A DNA stretch of 64,000 nt, taken from assembly GCA_037954665.1 (NCBI GenBank), contig JBBMOL010000139.1, positions 1,840,232-1,904,231 of the forward strand, read 5' to 3'. Below, one piece after another: positions 42,751 through 54,271 of the stretch. The DNA is from Laguncularia racemosa. Taxonomy: Eukaryota; Streptophyta; Magnoliopsida; Myrtales; Combretaceae. The notes below the pieces were generated by a model. The model was not told where the DNA came from. It did no database searches and saw only the letters and a program-made list of their open reading frames with translations. Positions within the stretch are counted from its first letter, which is position 1. The number at the start of each line of letters is the position of its first letter. The position numbers were made by a program, and so were the translations under genes.

Positions 42751-44523
42751 ATGTCGAGACAACATTCTCTTGAAGGTGGGAGGGGAAGGTTTGATGCTAG
42801 GTTAGTAATTGAGGCGTTGAGGGGTGAGATGAAGAGGATGTTCCAAGAGGGAATGGAACAAATTCATGAGACAGTAGAGCAAAGACTAGAGCAATCCACA
42901 AACGTATTCCAAGGGCGTAAGAGGGAGAGTCGTTCTAGGAGAGTACCGAAGGGTGGAGATGAAATGTCGGATGATGAATTTGATGAGCCTTCTGTCGGGA
43001 GTTATAGAGGTTATAGTGGTCGGAATAGAGGAACTAAGGACTAGGAAGATAGAGGAGATAGGAATAGAGAGGATGATCAATTGAGTAGCATAAAGATGAA
43101 GATTCCTCCTTTCCAAGGGAAGAATGATCCCGAAGCGTACTTAGAGTGGGAGAAAAAGGTGGAGATGGTGTTTGATTGTCACAACTATAGTGGGAGAAAG
43201 AAAGTAAAACTTGCTGCCATTGAGTTTTCAGATTATGCTATAGTGTGGTGGGATCAACTAATGTTGGATAGGAGAAGGAGTGGTGAGCCACCTATTGAGT
43301 CTTGGGAAGAGATGAAAAGAGTGATGAAGAAGCGGTTTGTGCCTGCGTATTACTATCGTGAATTGCACAACAAGTTGCAAACTCTGAGGCAGGGAAGCCG
43401 AAGTGTAGATGAGTATTTCAAGGAGATGGAAGTCACTATGATTAGGGCGAATGTAGAGGAGGATAGAGAGGCTACAATGGCTAGGTTTCTTGTTGGGTTG
43501 AATAGAGAAATCCAAAATATGGTTGAATTGCAGCATTATGTAGAATTGGAGGATATGGTTCACATGGCTATAAAGGTTGAGAACCAGCACAAGAGGAAAA
43601 GTAGTAGTAATGCACGGTTTCCACAGGGTAATGGTTCATCCACTTGGAAGACCAACCAATGGAAGAAAGAAGAAAAGCCTTTACCCACCAAACCAAAAGG
43701 GGAGCTGAGGCAAGCGGGTTCTACTCCTGGTAACCAAGGTAACCCTGATTCTTCTACTTCTAGAAATCGTGACATTAGATGCTTTAAATGCCAAGGTAGA
43801 GGCCATATTGCTAGTCAATGTCCAAATAGGTGTGTGATGATTTTGCGTGATGATGGAGAGTATGAGATTGAGGGGGATAGTGAAGAAGATGATATGCCTC
43901 CATTAGAGGATGCTAGTGATGATAAGGAGCCTGCAATAGGGAGGTTAGTGGCAGTAGTGAAGCGAGCGTTGAATGTGCAGGTGAAGGAAGAAGAGGATAC
44001 TAGATGTTATCTAGGAGATCACATTTGTAGTTTGATCATTGATGGAGGGAGTTGCACCAATGTAGTGAGTAATTTTATTGTTGAGAAGCTGGGGCTCGAA
44101 ACTGTTAGACACCCTAGTCCATATAAATTGCAGTGGTTGAATGATAGTGGAGAGATTAAGGTGAGTAAGCAAGCATTGATTGGGTTTCGCATTGGTAGGT
44201 ATGAGGATGAGGTGTTATGTGATGTAGTGCCAATGCAAGCATGTCATGTGTTGTTGGGGAGGCCATGGCAATTTGATGGGAAGGTTGTTCATGATGGCTT
44301 TTCTAACAAGTATACGCTTGTTCACCAGGGGAAAAGCTTTAATCTTAAACCGTTAACACCTAAACAAGTGTATGAGGACCAGTTGCAGTTACAACAGTCT
44401 TTTGCAAAACATAAGGTGAGTGAAAGCAGAGGGAGAGTGAGAGAGCAAAAGACAATGAGAAAGAAAAGGAATATAAAAGTCAAGATCAAAAGGAAAAAGA
44501 GAGGAAGGCTGGAAAGAGTGTGA
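42751..44523 (+). pseudogene. gag: Element D Gag-protease
   Basis: One frame from ATG 42751 (MSRQHSLEGGRGRF) with a single TAG at 43042-43044 where E has TGG. The capsid is as in E; the CCHC knuckle is complete (CFKCQGRGHIASQC); an acidic linker follows; protease has LIIDGGSCTN, KLQWLNDSGEIKV and LLGRPWQFDG. About eleven codons found in C and E (around QRENIFH) are missing just before protease, in frame. A frameshift near 44420 ends the useful frame in the charged linker. Confidence 0.88.
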
Positions 44524-46202
44524 GAGGCCAAGTTGAAGGGGGATCAACTTTGGTGGTGAGTGAAAAGGAGAGGGCAACCTTGCAAAAGGAGAGTTGTGTG
44601 GCAAGAGCGAGTGTATTAAGGAGAGCGTTAGTGATGAGGCAACCTATGTTGTTGCTGGTTTTTAAAGAAACATGTTTGACTACTAACGAAACTATCTAAC
44701 TCTTTGCCTAGTGTGGTTGTGTCTCTTGTGCAGGACTTTGAAGATGTCTTTCCTGAGGAGATTCCAAAGGGATTACCACCTATTCGTGGTATTGAGCACC
44801 AGATTGACCTTGTACCCGGAGCATCGATTCTAAAACAAGTCAGCTTATCGGAGCAATCCGAAGGAGACAAAGGAACTCCAAAGGCAAGTCGATGAATTAA
44901 TGGAGAAGGGGTATGTGAGAGAAAGCATGAGTCTATGTGCAGTGCCTGTGATTTTGGTGCCTAAGAAGTATGGGACATGGAGAATGTGTGTTGATTGCCG
45001 CGCCATCAACAACATCACGGTAAAGTATCGTCATCCCATTCCTCGTTTAGAAGACTTCTTAGATGGGTTATATGAGTATAGTGTCATTCCTCATGAGCCT
45101 TGGATAGACATTTCCATAGATTTTGTGTTAGGATTACCAAGGTCTAGGCATGGTCGAGATTCTATTTTTGTGGTTGTGGATAGGATTCCTAAAATGGTTC
45201 ATTTCATTCCTTGTCATAAAACTGATGATGCTATACACATTGTTGATTTGTTCTTTAGAGAGGTAGTGCGTCCGCATGGTATACCTAGTAGCATTGTTAG
45301 TGATCGGGATGTAAAAATTTCGAGTCATTGTTGGAGAGTATTGTGGGAAAGGTTGGGAACTAAACGGATGTTTTCAACTATCTGTCACCCACAAATTGAT
45401 GGGTAAATTGAGGTGGTTAACAGGACTTTAATTCAATTGTTAGGGGCAATCATAGAGAAGAACATTAGGACTTGGAAGGATTGCCTACCATTTGTGGAGT
45501 TTGCATATAATAGGGCTTTACATAGCACTACTCAATGTTCACCATTTGAGATTGTGTATGGTTTTAACCCACTGAATCCTAATTATTTATTGCTACTGCC
45601 ACCTAACAAGTTTGTGATTTTTGATGCTGATTCTAAGGCAGATTTTGTGAGAAAGCTACATGTACAGGTAAAGAGTAGGATTGAAAAAACAAAATGCCAG
45701 GGTCGCTTCAAGGGTGAACAAGGGCAGGAGACCCAAGATTTTTCAGCCTGGAGATTGGGTTTGGGTGCATTTTCGCAAGGAGAGGTTTCCATTACAGAGG
45801 AGATCCAAGTTGAACCCTCGGGGAGACGGTCCATTTCCGATGCTTGAGAGAATGAATGATAATGCATACAAGAAAGATTTCCCAGGTGAGTCTCCAGTAA
45901 GTGTCATGTTTAATGTTACTGATCTGAGTCCATTTGATGCAGGCAATGATTTGAGGACAAATCCTTTTCAAGAGGAGGGGAATGATGAGAGCCAAGCCGG
46001 AAGAAGAAATGTGGATCCTCTTGAAGTGTCGCCTGGACCGATCACAAGAAATCGAGCGAAACGATTTGAGGAAGCACTTAACGGGTTGATAAAGGTTCTC
46101 CATGAAGCCGGAAAGGATTGGAGCAATCATGAAGTTGTAATGGATTGGAACAACCATGGGAAGACCTTTGCTTTTGTACAAGTCACACCGGACATGGGAT
46201 GA
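44524..46202 (+). pseudogene. pol: Element D RT-fingers/integrase fusion with LTR tail
   Basis: After the protease-RT linker (FPEEIPKGLPPIRGIEHQID), the RT fingers read LMEKGYVRESMSLCAVPVILVPK and RMCVDCRAINNITVKY, then FLDGLYEYSVIPHEPWIDIS: the palm, RNase H and integrase zinc domain are absent. Relative to E, positions 24005-25365 (about 1.36 kb) are missing, in frame. Integrase core: DFVLGLPRSRHGRD, SIVSDRD, IEVVNRTL (Glu present); TAA replaces CAA before IEVV. C-terminal domain and tail (GPITRNRAKRFEEALNGL) are in another frame (45681-46202). Confidence 0.88.
45970..45982 (+). promoter_or_regulatory. Element D polypurine tract
   Basis: AAGAGGAGGGGAA next to the 3' LTR. Confidence 0.9.
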
Positions 46203-46819
46203 AGAGGGCGTGTATTTTCAAGGCACGACCGTGTAGGAATCTCAAGATTGCATAGAATCATACATGGCCAGACACACGGCTAAAAGGCACGGCCATGTAT
46301 GGAGTCAAGCAAATCCACAGAAAGATACACGTCTAGAAGTACACGGCCGTGTATCTCTTCAAGGCCGGCTCAAGGCCGCCGACCTTCATTCTAACCCCGC
46401 TGGCCTTCATGTTTACACCGCCGGCTTTCTTTTTCTATTTTCGTGTTTTTACACAACTTATCTAAGTTATGTCGTTTTGGGCTTTAATGTTACACATTGT
46501 AAACCCTAATATAAGCTCCTAGGGTTAGAATACAGATATAGAACATACATCTTAGAACATTAAACATCTTTTGAGAGGCTTCTCTCTTTGTTCTTCAAGA
46601 ACTAACTAGAACTTATCGGATTTTATTTCCGTGGCGTTCATCCCGACTTATCAATCGGTCTTTCATCCTGATTGTGGTGTATTCACATTATACCAAGGTT
46701 CTTGTCTTGCTTATAGACAACGGGTCGCGGTTTCCACTTTAGGTGTTTGGCATTATAGGTAACGAATTTCCGAACGTATTGGTATTGGGTTTCGTCACGG
46801 GTTGGCGTGGTTCGTGTCA
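45983..46819 (+). repeat. Element D 3' LTR
   Basis: 837 bp, TGATGAGAGCC to TTCGTGTCA, flanked by TTACC. Arrays at about 46205-46430, TATAAG at 46509-46514. Confidence 0.92.
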
Positions 46820-47119
46820 TTACCGGCCATTATGCCCTCTTAACCTTCCTCCTTTCATACACACAACATTTATATCACAAGTACATCAACGGGCTCCCTT
46901 TGCTTCTTTCGTTATCATTGTTTCCTCGTCCCTAAGTTCCTTACCTCACTAACACATACACACATGCACTTATACTTATTAATCCACACCTACACATACA
47001 CAACCGGCATTATTAGACATTAAATACATGTATACACCTACACACCCCCATTTACATCCAATTTTCCATTCTTTTCCTTCTTCTCCAACTGACTCCTTTT
47101 CCTTTCCCCCACATTGGAT

Positions 47120-47290
47120 GCCTTCTCCCTTTCCCATCGGACATCTTTTCCCTTTCCCCGTCAGACTTCCTTTCCCTTTCCCCGTCAAACTTCCTTTCCC
47201 TTTTCCCATTGGACCTCCTTTCCTTTATTTTTTCTCGTCGGACTCCCTTTCCTTTTCTTTTTTCCTACCGGACTCCCTCTCACTAAATTC
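47120..47290. repeat. Pyrimidine-rich minisatellite, about 24-27 bp units
   Basis: About six imperfect units of the form (G/T)(T/C)CGGACxTCCTTTCCCTTTCCCC. Phe/Pro/Ser-rich ORFs here are products of the repeat. Confidence 0.75.
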
Positions 47291-47978
47291 TCTTATCTCT
47301 CTCTTCGATCTAGTTTTTCTTTTTTTTTTTCCTTCATCGTTTCCAATTCCACTTGGTGGACACCCTCCCTCCTCTCACGCTTCCCCACACCATCCTATAT
47401 TCCCTTCACGCACAGTAGCACACATTCCATATATATATATATATATATAATCAAGACATATGAAATGCGAGAACCAATGCAATCAAAATCATTTATATAT
47501 TCATAACAACATTCACATCATACATGAATAACAGTATATCATGGAGTCCTAATCACTTGGTTCTTATCTCTGATTACTCGTAGTAATCTTCGAGTAGATT
47601 TGCAAAATAACTTTCTTCTCCTAAAACACAAGAAAATCATGCTATTACATTTTATTCATGACGAATATCATTCTATCTAGTGTATTTTTAGTTATTATAA
47701 CTATTTCCTAAGCTAAACCTTATTTTTATACACATATTAAAAGTATATCTAAATTTTAAAAATAAAGCTTGTTCTGCACAAAATTATTCTGGTTTCATAG
47801 AGCTCACATTGAGGATCGCATTGGTGGTTTCGGTTTGTGATTTGGAGGTTGTATATGGAAGTTATGATTTTTTTTCTTCACTTTTTCTTTTCTTCTCTAC
47901 TCGTTTCACCTTCTCTTGTCCCTATCTTCTACTTTCTCTTTTTCTTTTTTTTACTGAGGAGAGTTTTGAGATCGGGGT

Positions 47979-47995
47979 GGGGGGGGGGGGGGGGG
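47979..47995. repeat. Poly-G run of 17
   Basis: An uninterrupted G run following GGGGT, a possible quadruplex former and a spot prone to sequencing error. Confidence 0.85.
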
Positions 47996-48363
47996 AGAGG
48001 AGGTAGTGGGTGGCGAGTAGTGGCTATATCCTTATATATATATGTAACTTTTTAATATTTTGGGTACGTTTGTCGCATGTAGTAATTTACGCAAACTTAG
48101 TAACTTTAGTGTTTTATTATGAAACTTTATGACTAAGCTAATTAAATTATCCTGAGCATGATTATCTGCTTCAAATTTTTATTTGACTATCTTAAGTCTA
48201 TGATTTTAATTTATTTTATCATTTATTCAATAACTCTTCATGGTTTACTTTTTATGTGATTATTTCTTTTAATAAAATCTTATACAGGGTATCTTTAAGG
48301 CTTTTAATACATTTTTTTAATCATTTTGATGTTATACGTAACTAAATTTTTGCGGATTTTACA

Positions 48364-49871
48364 TTCTCCCCTCCTTTAAAAGTTTTGTCCTCAAAACTTC
48401 AAAACGTACTTGGATTTTCGAATAGTTGGGGGTACTTCTCTTTCATCTTATCTTCCCTTTCCCAAGTAACTTTTGATTCGAAGTGTCGATTCCATCGTAC
48501 CTTAACATATCTTATAGTCTTGTTGCGCAATTTTCGGGCTTGAGTGTCGAGGACTCAGATAGGATGTTCTCGATATATAAGATTTGGCTTAATCGTCAAG
48601 ATATCCATCTTGATCACTTTGTTGGGATCTGAGATGTGCTTTCAAAGCAATGACACATGGAAGACGTTATAGATTCCTGATAATTGAGGGGGTAAGGCTA
48701 ATCGGTAGGCCACTTCTCTAACCCTTTCTAAATCTCTTACGGTCCAACATACCTAGGGCTTAACTTTCCTTTAGTTCTATCCTTATTCCTTTGATTGGCT
48801 TGACCTTCAGATAGATGTGTTCCCTAGGTAGAAACTCAATCTTCTTTTCAAATATGCCCAACTCTTCTAGCGATCCTGAGTTTCTTTTATTCTTTATTTG
48901 ATGATGACAACCTTATCTATCATTTCTTGAAGCAAGTTTGGCCTAATTGTTCTTCGTTCGATTCCATCCTTGTATAATGGAGACCTACACTTTCTTCTGT
49001 ATAGGGCTTCATAAGAGACCATCTTACTCAATGAGTGATAGCTATTGTTGTATACAAATTTAAACAATGGCAAGTGTCAATCCTAACTATCTTTGAAATC
49101 TAATGTGAATGCACAAGCCCTTAACATATCTTCCAATGTCTAAATAGTTCACTCAAATTACCTATTTATTTGGGGATGGTATGCCGTGTTGAATTGCAGT
49201 TTTGTTCTTAGGGCTTGTTGTAGACTTCTCCAGAACTTACATAAAAATCGTGGATCTTGATCGGATACTATACTAAGTAGCACTCCATGGACTCTTAAAA
49301 CTTCTCGGAGAAAAATCCCAACCATTTTATCTAAGGAGTATGTCATATTGAAAGGTAAGAAATGGGCAGATTTAGTTAGATGATCTATAATTACCCATAT
49401 GGCTTCATATCCAGCCCTTATCTTTAGTAAAGCTATAATGAAATCTATGGTAATCAGTTCCCACTTCCATTTTAGAATCGGTAGTGGCTGTAGTAATGCC
49501 CTAGGCTTCTAATGTTTAGCTTTGACTTGTTGGCAGACAAAACATTAAGAGATAAATTGTGCTGTGTCTCTCTTCATGTCTTCCCACCAATAGCCCTTCT
49601 TAAGTTTTTGATACATCTTTGTTCCCCTTGGGTATATCGTATATCCATAATTGTGGGAATCTTGATCCACTTCAAATTTAGTATTAACACCTTACTCTAC
49701 TTTATTTTGAAGGTTTATTATCTTCAAATCATTGAGTTGCATCTCTTTTATCCTATCTAGGAGAGTAGGTCGCACTTCAATATTTACTATCTAGGCTTCC
49801 TCCTCATGCCATAGAAACTCAATTCTCAGTTTCTCAAACTCCTATATCAACTGTTGTTGTTTGGTTAATAG
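48364..49871 (-). pseudogene. TekG integrase (decayed)
   Basis: Reverse-strand pieces include YSLDKMVGIFLREVLRVHG and SIVSDQDPRFLCKFW with LRTKLQFNTAYHPQ (49158-49346), the second catalytic Asp region of Tekay integrase. The rest to the polypurine tract is recognisable only as broken frames of the C-terminal domain. Expected chromodomain sequence is not readable by eye. Confidence 0.7.
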
Positions 49872-49876
49872 TGCTA

Positions 49877-50566
49877 TGATGCGTGAAACCCTGGGTATGT
49901 TAAACCTAGAACCCTGACTTTGCCATTGGATTTAATTACCTCGAGGATCGTCTTAAATAAGTGTTGCATAACTAGATCTCAATCACACCTGTGGACTAAA
50001 ACCTAAGTTATCAAAAAGGTTTCCTTTAGCAAATTCGGTTAAGAATTCCTATGGAAGAGTTCTTTTGCAAAAGAACAAAAACAGGGTTTCGTATCTCACG
50101 AAATTGTGTTTTCCATGTATCAAAAAGTGTTGTTCATGGCTGGCCCTTGCACGACTTATGTAGTCATACTAGAATATGGAAAACCTAAATTGCCTAATCT
50201 ATTTTTTTCTTTATCCTCTTGTAACCGAGTAGGCAACTACATAATATAAATTATAAACCAAAACAAATACTAAAAAAATATAACAACAAACTCGCAAATT
50301 CCCTTTCCTATTTCAGTTCAATATATAATATTTCTTATTCTAGAACTTCAAATCCTTGCTTTTCTTCCATGGAAACATGAATTACATTAATAAGTGTTGG
50401 TTTTCCTTTCATGTAATTTGATTCCTTGACTTGTAGGTCCATAACTAGTCTTTGTAGAGCATCATTCATCCTCTTTGCTTTAGCTCGGGTCATTGGTCCT
50501 CCAATTCCTTGCAAAGGATCTTAAGTCCTTGGTTCTGTCTTCTTAAGTGCTAGATGATTCTCATCA
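49877..50566 (-). repeat. Element F 3' LTR
   Basis: TGATGCGTGAAACC to TTCTCATCA on the + strand, next to the pyrimidine tract TTCCCTCCTTCCTC (50567-50580, polypurine tract in reverse). Confidence 0.92.
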
Positions 50567-50879
50567 TTCCCTCCTTCCTCGAAAAGATTCATCCTTAAAT
50601 CACCTGTATTATAAAAAGTAAGATAAGAAACATTACAATTGCGCTTACATTACCATAGTGACTCAACAAATCAATCTTTTAGGTGTTGTCATTGATGCAC
50701 TCCAAGACTTGGAAAGGTCCCTCTCCTCTAGGATGTAATTTAAGCTTTTGTTGCGATGCAAATCTTTCTTTTCTCAAATGCACCCAAACCTTTTCTCCTG
50801 GATGAAACACGGTTTTGATACGTCCCTTTGGTATTGGCCACTCCCGAATCACATCCAATTTCTTCTCATCCATGGCCAT
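50335..50879 (-). pseudogene. Element F integrase C-terminus with LTR-encoded tail
   Basis: Frame begins MAMDEKKLDVIREWPIPKG, an RT-RNase H junction motif, then jumps to the integrase C-terminal domain (FHPGEKVWVHLRKERF, LHPRGEGPFQVLE). After a break it reads MNLFEEGGNDENH over the polypurine tract and, in the LTR, DPLQGIGGPMTRAKAKRMNDA, ending at a TAA at 50335. One TAG lies just inside the LTR. The tail is the same type as in A to E. Confidence 0.8.
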
Positions 50880-51739
50880 GCCATTTGTACTTGTCTTAAA
50901 GCTAGAAGAAACACCATACTAGGCAATGAAATGTTAGTGTCAGTATAAGTAAAATAAACATCCTTGTACATAAGTACAAGTAGTTGTTTCCTCACCAACA
51001 TTGGACTCTTTAACTCACTTTTTCTGGTAATTTTCTCTCCTCTCAGTGTTTCAAACTCTTTTCCCTCATGGCTCACAAGTGTTTGTCTCTCACTCTTTTC
51101 TTCTTCTTTTTTTCTCCCTTTTCTCGCACACTCTCATGTTTCGCTCTGACTTCTTTGGAAATTTTTACTTGATCCTCGCAATCTTCCCATGGTTTTTATG
51201 GAGTTAGAACCACCTTCCTTTTGTTTAGAACAAAAGAATATTGGTTCTTGTACCTATCGTACATAACCTTCCTGTCAAACTGCCATGGTTGCCCTAACAA
51301 TATGTGGCTAGCCTACATAGGTACCACATCATACATAACCTCATCCTTATAGCTTCCTATGGAAAAGGCTATAAGAACCTGCTTGGTCACCTTAACCTCC
51401 CCACAATCACTCAACCACTGTAATCGATATGGTCTTGGATGTTTCACAACTTTCAACTACATCATTTCTACTAGCAAGGTGCTAGCGACATTAGTGCAGC
51501 TATCACTATCGATTATTAAGCTATAAACTCTACCCTGCACATGACATCGTGTATGAAATATATGTTCATGTTGGATCCCCTCACCATCCTCCTAGGGTTG
51601 TACACTAAGTACTCTCCTTATGATATACAACTCGCTGCTTACGAGTCCCTCCAAGACAACATCCTCATACTCCTGCGATGGTGACTCCTTCTCTTCCTCA
51701 AAGCTCACACTCTCTACATCCCCACTATCATTAATAATC
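50880..51739 (-). pseudogene. Element F protease and charged linker
   Basis: Protease reads HTRCHVQGRVYSLIIDSDSC (DSDS where relatives have DGGS), RPYRLQWLSDCGEVKVTKQ and ILLGQPWQFDRK, with several stops. A Lys/Glu-rich linker follows, then ISLPSM at the point where the other elements enter RT; here RT is missing. Confidence 0.75.
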
Positions 51740-52748
51740 ACAGTTCTCTAATTTAGACATTGGGATGCAATGTGCCTAAATCCCTAACACCTAAAACATT
51801 TAATATCTCTAATCTTAGAAGGGGGTTTAGTGTCGGTTTTTTCCTTATGTGTAACAATTGGATTCTTAGCCTTCACGTCCTCCTTAGGCTTTGAATCGAT
51901 GGAGTTTCTTTTCCTCATAGACTTCCATGGAGATTTGGAAGTCGAACCAATCCTTTGCTCACTCCTATACTTTAATTACCGCTCTACTTTAATAGCTCAG
52001 TGCAGCAACTTTTCCATATCTAAGTAATGGTGAAGATCTACTACGTCAACTATTTCCCTATTTAACCCATTGATGAATCTAGCCATAGTGGCCTCATCAT
52101 CCTCCTCAATTCTCGCCCTAATCATGGCTATCTCCAACTTTTTGTAGTAATCCTCTACACTTTTATTTCCTTGAGTCAACCCTTGGACTTTCCTAAGTAA
52201 GTCCTTGTAGTAGTGACTAGGAATAAAACGCTTTTGCATGAGAGTTTTCATCTCCTCCCAAGTACTAACAGGTCGCTCTCCATACCTATGCCTATTATGC
52301 ACCAACTGATCCTACCATACACTAGCATAATATGAAAACTCTATTGCAGCTAATTTTATCTTTTTCTCCTTAATGTAGTTGTGACATTCAAACACATGAT
52401 TCATTTTTCTCTCCCACTCTAAATACAGCTCTGGATCATTCTTTCCCTGAAAGGTTGAGATTTTCATCTTAATACTCCCTAAATTGCCATCACGCCTCTA
52501 GATAGTTCCCCTATCCCTCACGTGTTGGTAATCTCCAAAATCAGATTCCTTACCTTCATCTATCCTAACGCCTCCCCTATTCTGTTTACTTACTCCTCGC
52601 TTGACAGTAGTACTACTAGATGGTTCCCTACTCCTTTCCATCCTTTCATGGATCTACTCTAGTTCACCCGTTAGGATCCTCTTATCTCCCCCATCAATTT
52701 TTCAAACATCACCCGACTTTCTCCTCTATTAGTGTTCTATCCTGACAT
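51740..52748 (-). pseudogene. gag: Element F Gag
   Basis: Start at 52748 (ATG TCA GGA then TAG). The capsid core is open at 51997-52305: RPVSTWEEMKTLMQKRFIPS, DYYKKLEIAMIRARIEEDD and ATMARFINGLN. A decayed zinc knuckle and acidic segment follow. Many stops occur in the N-terminal third. Confidence 0.78.
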
Positions 52749-53561
52749 AATTATAAAATTTGTATCAAATTATGATCACAATTACAAGAAATATATAAGT
52801 ATGTTCCTCGCACCTATTCATGTATTGCTCACAAATGATATGCTCACAATTCCACTCGTGTATATCTCTCACAAAAATCTGATCTCACGACCTGCTTTTT
52901 TTTTTTTTTTTTGTAATTCTTTTGCTAAGAACTTAATTTAGAACTCCTAAACTCAAATTACTAAGTCAACACTAATGGTTACTACTCGGCCTAAGTTATG
53001 TGAATGATGGAATACTAACTACACATTCTAATTGATATGGAAATGATTCACCACTAAATAGATATGTAATCAAAGATTACTTCTACACAAAAGGAAATAA
53101 ATCACTATGGAATCGATTGTTCAAGGGATGTGTACAATTTGAATTCCATACATAGACAATCAAGGATATGTTACGGTAGGAATTGGAAACAATTGATATG
53201 GAAAGTAAATTAAATCAATAAGCTATTTTGTAATTTCGGCAATTGCAATTCTTTCACGGCCGAATTCTATTTTTCTTTTTAACGTCGGTTCTTGATTCTT
53301 TTTTTTTTTTTTTTTTGCAACTGAATTGATTTTTTTTTTATAGAAGAACTATGAATTGAACACAATTGATTGTTCAATTGAGTACCCTAGATGCCATCGG
53401 CCCTAATGGATTGTGAAGATAGAACAAGAACGATTTTTTTTTTTTATATATATATATATGACTTCTATTTATAAATATGGAAAAGATAACAGACAAGTAT
53501 GGAAAAGAACAATAGACGAATTAAAGAAAAGGATAGAATTTACTTGATTCAAGAAGCTGAA
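52749..53561 (-). other. Element F leader
   Basis: Non-coding with T runs (52892-52912, 53297-53316, 53436) and AT repeats. Nothing else is seen. Confidence 0.65.
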
Positions 53562-53573
53562 GCTCTGATACCA
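53562..53573 (-). promoter_or_regulatory. Element F primer-binding site (tRNA-Met)
   Basis: GCTCTGATACCA on the + strand, two bases from the 5' LTR. Confidence 0.9.
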
Positions 53574-53575
53574 AA

Positions 53576-54266
53576 TGATGCATGAAACCCTAGGTCTGTT
53601 AAACCTAGAACCCCGATGTCACTATTGGATTTAATTACCCCGAGGATCGTCTTGAATAAGTGTTACATAACTAGACCCCGATCACACCTGTTGATTGAAA
53701 CCTAAGTTATCAAAACGGTTTCCTATAGCAAATTTGGTTAAGAATTCCTATGGAAGAGTTCTTTTGCAAAAGAACAAAAAACGGGTTTCATATCTCACGA
53801 AATTGTGTTTTCCATATATCAAAAAGTGTTGTTCATGGTCGGCCCTTGTACGACTTATATAGAGTCATACAAGAATATGGAAAACCTAAGTTTCTTAATC
53901 TATTTGTTTCCTTATCCTCATATAATCAAGTAGGCAACTAAATAATATAAATTACAAACCAAAACAAATACTAAAAAATATAACAACAAACTCGCAAATT
54001 CCCTTTCCTATTTTGGTTCAATATATAATATTTCTTATTCTAAAACTTCAAATCCTTGCTTTTCTTCCATGGAAACATGAATCACATTAATAGGTGTTGG
54101 TTCTCCTTTTATGTAATTTGATTCCTTGGCTTGTAGGTCCATAACTAGTCTTTGTAGAGCATCATTCATCCTTTTTGCTCTAGCTCGGGTCATTGGTCCT
54201 CCAATTCCTTGTAATGGATCTTAAGTCCTTGGTTCTGTCTTCTTAAGTGCTAGATGATCCTCATCA
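53576..54266 (-). repeat. Element F 5' LTR
   Basis: TGATGCATGAAACC to CCTCATCA, flanked by TGCTA. Near-identical in length to the 3' copy; no CACGGCCGTG array is seen in this LTR family. Confidence 0.92.
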
Positions 54267-54271
54267 TGCTA

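Larger units (their letters stand above)
41407..46819 (+). mobile_element. Element D: CRM-like element with RT/RNase H deleted, TSD TTACC
   Basis: A complete 5.4-kb insertion in the TekG 3' LTR: LTRs 41407-42242 and 45983-46819, perfect TTACC flanks (41402-41406, 46820-46824), tRNA-Met PBS and polypurine tract. It is the sister of C with the same RT-to-integrase fusion. By eye the LTRs differ at roughly 4% of sites. Confidence 0.94.
46825..48363 (-). repeat. TekG 3' LTR, proximal part
   Basis: Continues the LTR after element D and ends with GCGGATTTTACA at 48363, next to the pyrimidine tract TTCTCCCCTCCTTT (the polypurine tract in reverse). With the distal part the LTR would be about 2.86 kb. 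It is very pyrimidine-rich in 47040-47350. Confidence 0.7.
49877..54266 (-). mobile_element. Element F: CRM-like element with nearly all RT/RNase H/integrase deleted, TSD TGCTA
   Basis: LTRs 49877-50566 (690 bp) and 53576-54266 (691 bp), perfect TGCTA flanks (49872-49876, 54267-54271), tRNA-Met PBS. It is inserted between the RNase H and integrase regions of TekG. The 3-kb interior has gag, protease, a 19-codon scrap of the RT-RNase H junction and the integrase C-terminal end. Confidence 0.92.

Noticed and set aside
47028..47506. Two long overlapping + strand ORFs rich in Phe, Pro and Ser, looking like a membrane or proline-rich protein
   Set aside because: Products of the pyrimidine-rich minisatellite in the TekG LTR; no domain, and both frames are equally open.
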